From Rhodeus uyekii (Eukaryota; Chordata; Actinopteri; Cypriniformes; Acheilognathidae): a DNA stretch of 64,000 nt. Below are positions 31,696 to 64,000 of this stretch, piece after piece. Within the stretch, counting starts at the first letter, position 1. Each line of letters begins with the position of its first letter. The position numbers and the translations under genes are program-made. The notes beneath the pieces are model-generated. The model was not told the origin of the DNA, searched no databases, and saw only the letters and a program-made list of their open reading frames with translations. The stretch lies in the NCBI GenBank assembly GCA_037043235.1, contig JAWRVZ010000039.1, positions 4,323,501 to 4,387,500 on the forward strand, written 5' to 3'.

Positions 31696-33289
31696 GTAAG
31701 TGAAAATAACTTCACCGCTTATGCCTAAATCGTTCTTCCAGATGCTGAATCCCACCATAAAAATGCTTATCAGTTGGTTAAAGTATGCGAGAATGAGTTA
31801 ATTTTGCGTTGGGGATGCAACTTGTTTCTTGTCTTTTAATATACAGCGCGCGCCGAAGTGTTCAGGTCTCCTGCATGCTCATTTATGCTTTCTGTGCACG
31901 GAGACTAAGTGTTATAAAATGGTTACGTTTGTAAACAATTGTTTATAAACAACTGTAATTGTTGCTCAGAACAACTTGTCAATCAGGTGCACGCAGTAAT
32001 GACTGTGGAAACAGACTGTTGCGCAGAGGAAACGTGTGTCTTGTCTTCGCTGCCTCAGATCTGTTGATTATTCCGTCATAATTTGCATGCATAATATAGT
32101 TGTGAATGCAGTATACTTGGATATAGATAGATACGTGCGTCTAATAAACTGTAACTCGCGGTATTAGTATATTTGTGTGGTTATGAGTGTTCAGCCTATT
32201 GATTGTCATGAAGGACAAGGTGCATCCCTACCTTTCCCCACCCCGTCATATCGTTGTTATTAAAAAAAAAGTGTTTAGTACCAAGGGCAGCTTTTTAAGA
32301 TCGTATAAGATGCGTCTCGAATGCAATTCACTCACGCGCACAAAATAAATAGACCTAATCTTAAAGTATAATCTTTGATATAAAAGAGGTGTGCAATACT
32401 TCAGAAATAGACTTTTTATATGTCATTATACATTTCATTTTTGACACTGTTGATGTTATGCTGAAATAATACAATAGTAAGAATATGTTAGAATATAATA
32501 TAAAGATAATCTTTTGATTGATGCACATTTCACCATAATCAGTTCTCACTTGTTTAATAGCAAGGCTAGCAATAAATGGCACCATTTGGTGAGACCAAAG
32601 AAGATGAATTAGAAAACTCTGACTGTGAATAAAGCATTTTTTTTTATCAAACTGTTATTTGGTTTTATTTGTAATATGGTAGTTCTCAGGTAAAAGATGG
32701 TTGTTTTTATCAATTATTTAGCTTTGTATATAACAGTCAATCTCTCTCAATGTCTCTCTCATTATTAGTTATCACTGTGTCAGAATGCAATACCGGTGAT
32801 ATAAAAAATGTGTATTAGTATTAGTTGATCTTTAAGTGATATATAACTGCTTAGACAATTAGCCTTATCAGTTTTTTTAGTGCAGCTGTGCAATTAAAAC
32901 GCCACTCCTGCAGTGAGTTTCCTTTTGTGTTGCAGGAATGTCCCTCTGTGTTAGTACAAAATTAAGGGTACAATTAAAACAAATTATGCTTCTTGCCTGA
33001 AGAGTTTTATAAAGTTCCTCTCAGGCATGTGTCGAATGTTGTTGGTTCCATTTCACCTGGCAGCTCTCCACTACTATCGCTGCGATTGCATAACATTAAG
33101 TACATTTTGTGATGATTGGCTTTTGCCTCTGTACGGAGGTTCAACAACAACACCGCCCCTGAGTTAACCTGTTTGAGTGATGATTAACATGACCCGTGTA
33201 ACTGAGATGAATGAACTGAACATTGCATAAATGATAGAGTATTTTGTGCTCATTCTTGTTTTTGTTACATGACTGATTGACATTTACAG
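31696..33289. other. zbtb16 intron 1
   Basis: AT-rich intron between the proposed noncoding exon and the BTB exon. No mobile element recognised and nothing coding. Confidence 0.5.
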
Positions 33290-33320
33290 GAGCACTCAAG
33301 GAGAGAAGCAAATCTGTGAG

Positions 33321-33343
33321 ATGGTTCGGTAAATGTTGATGTA

Positions 33344-33344
<1 letters not shown>
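33321..33344 (+). promoter_or_regulatory. zbtb16: two minimal upstream ORFs abutting the zbtb16 start
   Basis: ATG GTT CGG TAA at 33321-33332 and ATG TTG ATG TAA at 33333-33344. They are adjacent, and the last base of the second stop is the first base of the zbtb16 ATG (TAATG). They could reduce or modulate initiation at the main start. Confidence 0.7.
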
Positions 33345-56583
<23,239 letters not shown>

Positions 56584-58692
56584 GTACAACCCTTCTTGCC
56601 TCATCTAACCACAAGCCACTTCTTTAAATAACACTAGTTCACCACAATGGGAAAAAAACACCAGTAAAGTGGAGGTGCATTTTGCATGTACTAGTAGCAA
56701 TCATGTTTATGACCCTATCAAAACTCCTTTCTGATGGTCTTCTATAATTCAGAAGGGAAGGTTCGGGTGCCCTCTAAAATTTCAGCCAATAATATGTGTT
56801 GTTACAGGGCAGGGCGGCACCGCTTTGGCACAGCAGTAGTGCCATGTTTCACCAATCTCCATCACTTTGTCTAAACATGGCACGTACATTTATTAGAGCG
56901 ACTGTACTGAGTTACCAGAGCCTGTGAGTCATCGGCACTCTGGCACGTTCATTAACACGCCAACAGCGCTCAGCTGCCACCCTCCTGTCAAATATTCATA
57001 TTTACTGACATCTGATGACTGCAAGGTTGGGTTTCAGTGGGACTACAGACATTTTAATAATCATATTTTAGGTGAGGTAAATAGTGTGCTCTGATAGGGG
57101 TTGGCATGGAATGAAATATTGAGTGTAAACTTGTTTTTGCTGCTGCATACCTGAGTGCACTCTGTCAGGACACATTGAAGCATGTACATAGGCCTACAAC
57201 TAGTCTAATGAAAATTATATCATTATATACTTTACCTGTTATTTTTTCACATGCCATATTCCAAGTCTTCAGAAGCCATTTGAAAGCTTTGTGTGAGGAA
57301 CAGGCAAAAATGATCCAAGTCGTCCTCCCCTCCAGTGAGTTGTTAACTCGAGAACAACTGGATCTTTGATTCAGCGAGTTGAACTCAAGAACTGGATCCT
57401 CTGAACAAATCATTCTTTTGATCCAGTCTCAATGATGCAATTTGAATGAATGAATGAGCCACAAATCAGGCTGAATGGTTCATTCATCTATTGAACTGAT
57501 TCGTTCATGACTTTGAGCTCACCGAATCAATGATTCAGTCACAACAGTTCTCAAGTTAACAGCTCACTGGAGGGAATAGCGATGTAAATTTCAGTATGCT
57601 CCTCACAGAAAGTTATTTAGACTCTAATAGAACGTGTGATTGATGTGTAATTATTGGTGTGGAGGAGGGGGGTCGTTTTTGCTGCGTAACAGTCATAGTC
57701 ATATGATTTGCCAGTTTGATTGCAGCTTGTGAAATGTCCTCATCCAGTTCTCCTCACTCCACTATTTATATCAATAAAAGTGAATAAAATGTCACAAATG
57801 TCCCTGAATCTATATACAGCGGACCCAGAAAGAACTAAGCCTCAATTTAAAATGTCTAAATGTCACTGCTTTAGGTAGGGTTGGCAATTTGTTCCAGAAA
57901 CAATTTTTGTTCTTGATAGTAATCACTAAGTTAAGTGGTCTAAATGTATGTGTGTTTATATATCGTCTGTGGAAAACACCAGCACATTTCATGCTATGCA
58001 GAAACAGACGTCAGTCACTGAGCACCATAAACGAAACATTAGCCAGCTTTTACAGTTCCTCCTGAACAAAAACAACAAGCTTATGCCACATTCACACCAT
58101 AACTACTGAAATTTGGTACAGCTGGAAACTTGAGATGCTATAATCAGAGCGGTTCGTGACTCGAATTTATGCTAGCTGCTTTGAAAATTGCCTCACTACC
58201 TACCTTTAACAAAAATATTAAGCCATGTGGCATTTGTTGGCATTTATCAAAAGTTATTCGATTTTAAATGATAAAAAAGACTAGTTAGTTCTGAGAAAAA
58301 TTATAACATAATTTGTTTTTTACACACTTAGCGAAATCAAAGAACGAATTGATGTAACATTATTTCGAATAAAATTAGGCTTAAATTAGGTTTGTTTCAG
58401 TTCGCTTTGGCTTGTAAGACTCTTTGATCTACCATTGGTCCATGGCAATTACGTGATGGGTTGGTGTGGCTCTGAGCTCCGCCTTCTTTGACGTGGAAAT
58501 CTTCGGTTCACTTCGATTACGTAATACTGTGAAGTGGCTTGCTTTAAAGCAATGTATTGTATAAAGTGTTATATAAGTAGACATGACAATGACGCTGTTA
58601 TTTTTGTTGTGTTTATTTTATCATTGAGAAGAAAGCGCAGTACATATTTATGCATTCATCTAATGATCCAACATCATAGGCGTCATACAGAT

Positions 58693-58843
58693 TTCTTGTA
58701 GCTCAATCAGTAGAGCATTGGTGTTTACAACGCCAAGGTCATGGGTTCGATCCCAGGGAAAGCAAGAACTGATTCAATGTGTTCCTTGAATGCAATGTAA
58801 GCCGCTTTGGATAAAAGCGTCTGCCAAATGGATAAATGTAAAT
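58693..58843 (+). mobile_element. tRNA-derived SINE with L2-type tail
   Basis: Same family as 40983-41137: A box TAGCTCAATCAGTAGAGC, B box GGGTTCGATCCCA, body AGCAAGAACTGATTCAATG and tail GCCGCTTTGGATAAAAGCGT plus CTGCCAAATGGATAAATG. It is closer to a full-length form, with CAACGCCAAGGTCATGG in the head. Confidence 0.9.
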
Positions 58844-61528
58844 CACGATATCCGCTAATAGTATATCACTGGTGAGCTGTTTAGAACTCCTTTTTACCCC
58901 TAAGTGACGAATAAAAAAGAACTTTGCAGTGACTATATCGGGACCTTAAGCGCCCAAACACTTTCGGGCAGACTTTAGTCCAATAACAGCACTCTAATCT
59001 CTGTATCTCGTATAACATCATTTATACTTGTACTTGTGTTACTTATTGGCATATGAGACTGTCATGAGAGGATACAGTCTGCCATAGGTATTCCAGACTG
59101 CGCTAATTAATTTGCTCTCTGGGTATAAAAGCGTTTCATGGGGCTAATGATCCACATGTTGAGTCTATATAAAGGTTGAGTCCTAATTAAAACAAGGTGC
59201 CATACTTTTGTCATCTGCGTGGATTTGAGGTGCTAAATGTTTCCATGGCAGCCAGCTCATAAAATCTCAGAATTTCTGTTGAATTAGAATCAGGATTCTG
59301 TAGTATGTTTCTATCATTTGTACAGTGGCATTACATCGATGCCACTACAATGAGGGTGCAATATCTGTCGCCTGTGTTCCGCAGGGAGAAAGACGATAAC
59401 CCTCTCTAAAACGTTGGCATGTAACTGTAACTCGCTGTGGCACACACTGTATAAATTCTTAATGCATGTCGACATAGAGGTGGTGTTAACGATGCCCAGA
59501 ATTTTATACCTTCTCTCCCAAACTTGTAAACATCCCGCTCTCTGTTTCAATTTGGCAGCACATTTAGTCGAGAGGAGGGGAGGACATAGCTCATCCATTT
59601 TGAGAAATCTTTTTCCTGCTTGGCTCCAGCCATCACTTACTGTGAGAGATGTTGTCATCACATTTTTTGGACTTAACCAAGTAATAATTTTACATTTCTG
59701 CACATTTCTGCATTTCTGCACAGTTTGCTATGGAGCCATGATAGCCTTCCAGTATGATGATACAAACAATGAAGAAAAACTAAGGCCTGTTTCCATTTGA
59801 AGCAATTAGAAATGGGTTTTTTACTGCCCATGAAACTCTGTTATATAGTAAAACAGCACATCGGGAGACCCGACTCGCCCCCACTCATAGTCATTTGCCC
59901 CTATCTCCCCTATCACTTACTGTTTCTCCAATAAAGGCAAAAGTTCCCCCAAAAATATAACTTTAAATATAAAGGGCTGTCAATTGAATTTTTCTGTTGT
60001 GTCAATTTTGTTCCCTATATTTGGTTTTGGTGGCACAGTATTTCAATTATAGTATGTGTTGCCAAAAGAAAACTACATTTTATACTATTTTCTAGCTATA
60101 TTTAATGCTGTCAATGAATTCTAGTATTTTTATGTGTTAACTTTGAGTGTAACTTTGAATTACAGCGGTATGTACGATATCATCAAAAAATCTCTTTTAA
60201 TAATCTATATGGTAGTGATATATTGTGCATCCCTTTTTTAATAGCTTGTTTGTATGAATTTGATTTGCATCACTCTTGTCAGTTCCTCATAGCATAAAGA
60301 AGAAGCCAACTGGTGAGTAACTTTGTGTTATTTTTAATAGCCTGTTTTTACATGCATTTGAGTGTTAATTCTGACTCAGACTTTAAGCAGGACGTTTGTC
60401 TTCAAATGCCAGCGTATGTGAGAATGTCAGAGGTGAATGGCCTGGTTCTTTGGGTTTTTTTAGGGTTGCAAATGGAAAAGAGGATTGTGGGAGACTCGTG
60501 GGACAGGGGCCGGCTGAAGGGGGAAGCTGGTGGCATTTGGTGCCAGGACAGAGCGAGAGACAAACAACATCATGTGCTGTTGTTTACACTCAGCCGCTGT
60601 GCTGTCATAGATGAGACCTACTAGAGAGCTGACCTACTTAAAAGCCTCCTAAAATAAAACTCACTTGTGTCTCAGGACTGATGCACTGGCGGGCAGGCTG
60701 GAAAAGCAGGCCAGCACATCACAGCTTTCTTTTCCTCTCCTCCCCTCCCGACGGAGAAGCGCTTTATCGCATCCTTTGCAGAGCAGAAATAAAATGTTAT
60801 TAAAGGGGTTTTATTTGAGACCGGAATAGAAGCGATTTGCCTTTAAACGATTTTGGCCTAAGGGGCAACCGCTCGTCCATCTGTCTTATGTGCTTATGAC
60901 GTCAGATTTCCTAAAACTCTTCCATCACGCTCATCTCGCTGCGCAGGAAGTGACTTGCATTTACAGTGAGGGTGAGGGCACAGTGGAATTACTCACCGGG
61001 AACACGTTGTTACTTCAGCGATCTGGCCCACAGAATAAACAGTGGTTAAACAAGAGCAATGTATCTCTTGTTGCGTTAATTATTAAGCAGACCGTTCCTT
61101 ACTTTGCTAGATTGGCCCGTCTGCCTCTCACTTTGCAGCTGAGTGAATCGCAGGGGTCATCTGAGGTATAGGTGGTGTGTCAAAGTCATCCCCACACACC
61201 AATCTGTCTGGAATGACCGGGTTATATTTAGTAAAATACATTTGAGCTCATGTGACTCTTGATACATTTTAAAGGAATCATTTACAGCGGCTCTATATGA
61301 TAACACGTGTTTTCCTCCGACACATGCACACCACTGCTTGTTTCAAACACGTGAATTTTTTAAGAATATCCTGGTCGCTCCTTTCCATGTAATGAAAACC
61401 AATGGAGATTTGGAGCTTTTAACCTTCATATAGGGCACAAAAGCACTATAAAAGACTCAAAAGGGGTCCGTATGGCTCGCTCGACTTATGAATTCATAAG
61501 AGTGTGGCAGCGTATCAGACTGAAATTA

Positions 61529-62212
61529 CAGTGATCACTCGTTTATCGCGGTTAATGTGGACCGGAACCCCCTGCGATAGGTGAAAATCTGATTGGCCCC
61601 CCTAGGAATTTCTGTATATGTGTGTGTAGGTACTAGAATGTTTAAATATGTATATTTATACTTTAAATATATTTTAATGAAATCTATTTAATTATAAAAC
61701 CTTAATATTATACATTTACTCTCTCTCATACGATACGTATTATGGTGTTCTACACTCATCAATGACAGTAGTATCTTGAGACTTGACTCCAGTAATGATG
61801 ACGATGTGTGGTTCGATGAATGTGATGATGATGATGATGGTGTTACTGCACTGGTATAATGAGGCCTTTAAATCAGTTCGGGAAGCGCCTCATCGTCAGA
61901 TATCGGCGCTGAATCGTCAACATTTGCTTCTGAGAGAGGCGAAGAGGCTTCCACTCCACTTGTGCTCTCATTGGTCGATCTCGCGCTGAGAACCAATCAC
62001 GTGTCTTGTCTGAGTGCCGTGGGTGTGTACAAAGCCTCTGAGAGAGTTTCTCTCTGTGTGGCATCCTGGGAAACCGTTTCTCTTGCATCACGATGAAGCA
62101 ACGCTGCTTTCTGCAATACGGCTGCCGATATGGTGGTATTTTTGAGTTTTTATTTTTTGATGAATATTTTTGAAAAATCCGCGATGCACTGAGACTTGAA
62201 CCACGAAATTTT
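61529..62212. mobile_element. pogo/Tigger-like DNA transposon remnant
   Basis: Begins after TA with CAGTGATCACTCGTTTATCG and CGGTTAATGTGGACCGGAAC, then CTGCGATAGGTGAAAATCTG. This is the terminal layout of Tigger-type elements. Near the right side AAAAATCCGCGATGCACTGA echoes the subterminal motif, but the exact inverted end is not found. An ATGATG-rich stretch (61794-61846) is inside. No transposase frame. Confidence 0.45.
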
Positions 62213-64000
62213 AATTTACTGAAAATCTTCCCCACCTTTGAGTTGGTTAGCAACCGAATCACATGTCCTGAGAACACAAGAAGCAAAGCTGTCTGAAAAG
62301 AGCATGACATGCAAGGGGATTAAACAAAACATTATGATCATGAATTAGGAATTAGGAATCAAGACTTTTTGCCTCAACTTGTTAATTTGTTCCCTTGTTT
62401 TGTACATGGCCTCAGTAAACTTAAAATATTCGGTTTTGTGCAAATATTGATACCTCCTTTCTACCATGACACAACTGTAACCAAACATGGTAAGTGTAGT
62501 TTCACAAAGTACAACATGATTCTGGATCAGTATCAAATCAGTTCATAGTTTTGGCAGTTCAAGTCAAATTTAGGCTTTCAACTGGGATTAGGTGCTTCTA
62601 CATCAGTGTCATTAACCTATCAATTCTCTCAGATTTTAGGGATAAGTTATGAGTACGGTTAGGACTACATTTTCAGACTTGATGTTATGTTGACATTTGT
62701 TGACCCAGGAACATGTCTTATTTGACAAAATCACGGTGACCAGGTTGCGCCGCCCACCGGCTCAGATAAGACTGATTCTCTCAGTAGTGCTGCAGATTTC
62801 CCAGCATGCCCTTCATCACGCAGTGACTAATTCCTATTGTGCTATAACTTCAATGCAAAGAGATGAAGTCCTTTCTGCCCGTCAGGAGGCAGAATAAAAC
62901 TCTACTGAAATCACGGGGTGTCCAAAGTTTTTGCTAAGTCGCTCATTGTTCGCAATAGCACATATTCACGTGCATCTCTCCGGCTGTGATTCCTCTCTCC
63001 GTGAGATTGCACATGCCGAGAATCAGAGCAGCAGGATTTCTATGTTGTCCGTGTCTCTATTCAAAAGTTAGTACTAGTAGATGAAGTAGTTAGTATGTAA
63101 TTAGATTCTGAATGAAATAAACTGCACTCTTTTTGTGTCGTTTACAATGTAAATTGTAAAGGCTGAATCGGAGTGTGGGAATTTTTTAGTGTTGTGACTT
63201 GTTTGTGAATCCTGGGATTATCCTGAAACACTTCAACTCTCTTTGCGTTGCTTTGGAGACGTGGGTGTTAGATTTTTGTGTAATAAGTCCCTTTTTCATC
63301 TCATTTTCCAGATCTATTAAACTGATATTTCACTGATCCATCTTGATATAGATACCTGAGATTCATGCTTTTTCACTCTGATATTCTCTTTTCAGTCTTG
63401 CTCTCAAAAATCAACCAGATTCCATCCCAATGGCCACAAAAGAAACAGGATTTCACAATATGCCTCTGTGTCTTCATCAGAAAAACCCCCCTGTTCACTG
63501 AATTAGCTCAGAACAGGTGAATCTACCCAGTTTGTTCTGAGATAAAGAGATTAGATGTATTTGTTGTGTCTGTTTGAATAACTGCCATGTTTACATCTCC
63601 TTCTCACTGTGGCCCATTTTTTTACAGCAAACATTACTGAGAAGATGTTTTCTATTCAATGACTTGTCTTGTGATCAGTGGTCACATCATCTAGCCTATT
63701 AGATTTCATGCATTTACAATAATGCACTTGTTTTGTCATATGCCTTAAGGAGCATTTCCTTTTTGTTATTTTTGTTTCTTTTTTCTTTTTGTCACATCCT
63801 AAGTCACCAAAAATGAATAGAAATAAAAAGACTGCTTTAGAACATCAAGTTTACTTGCATTTTAACTTTTTCTTTTACAACGGTAAATTCTCATCCAGAG
63901 TTGTCTTTTCACATTATTCTCGTTACTTTTATATATTCTAGTAAAAATTAATGTAATACAATTATTTTTATTTAAAGAATAAATTAAAGGCCGTGAACAA

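Larger units (their letters stand above)
56584..64000. other. zbtb16 intron 4, 5' part (at least 7.4 kb)
   Basis: No further zinc-finger exon seen to the end of the window. It contains a tRNA-derived SINE (58693-58843), a Tigger-like element (61529-62212), and unassigned complex sequence at 56800-57000, 59320-59780 and 60640-61180, where long frames on both strands show no known domain. Confidence 0.55.

Noticed and set aside
60280..60320. Possible short zbtb16 exon (AAGAAGAAGCCAACTG then GTGAGT)
   Set aside because: A donor-like site exists, but the bases before it do not encode zinc-finger residues in the required phase.

Overview
The window is vertebrate nuclear DNA, almost certainly from a teleost fish and most like a cyprinid. 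It is AT-rich, has split genes with GT-AG introns, and is full of fish-type repeats: DIRS-like tyrosine-recombinase retrotransposons, Tc1 and hAT DNA transposons, tRNA-derived SINEs with an L2-type tail, and many short palindromic MITEs. There is no sign of bacterial or viral genome organisation. The species cannot be fixed from sequence alone.

Two genes are present, both on the + strand. Positions 1483-30112 hold the 3' half of a neural cell adhesion molecule 1 gene (ncam1; a/b paralogue not resolved). It runs from the exon matching mammalian exon 8 (end of Ig4) to the final exon and 3'UTR. All splice phases were checked by hand and join in frame. Three alternative C-termini can be read: a GPI-anchor exon (NCAM-120 type, 21575-21651), a transmembrane form with short tail (NCAM-140 type), and a long-tail form using an extra in-frame 585-bp exon (NCAM-180 type, 26846-27430). 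From exon 8 onward these give 372, 488 and 683 residues.

Only about 1.4 kb downstream, a CpG-rich block with a palindromic CRE (about 31520-31695) looks like the promoter and noncoding first exon of zbtb16 (PLZF). Its large coding exon (33290-34569) encodes the BTB domain and the start of zinc finger 1. Exons at 45787-45884 and 56497-56583 add fingers 1-3. The remaining fingers lie beyond the window.

The rest is intron or spacer, shaped by mobile elements. The best preserved are a DIRS-like element (47486-50140) with identical 158-bp inverted terminal repeats, an internal complementary region, and broken gag and recombinase genes; two hAT elements with intact 8-bp target duplications (9412-10124, 25373-25698); and a decayed Tc1 element with a SINE nested in it (53181-54564). 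A degenerate second DIRS copy lies on the minus strand (about 11606-13740). A perfect 118-bp palindrome sits at 26081-26198, and a very long AT dinucleotide tract (56194-56387) ends about 110 bp before a zbtb16 exon. No convincing novel protein-coding system was found. The most informative points are the ncam1 isoform exons, the tight ncam1-zbtb16 linkage, the minimal upstream ORFs abutting the zbtb16 start, and the DIRS element with a tRNA-Asp-like insertion.
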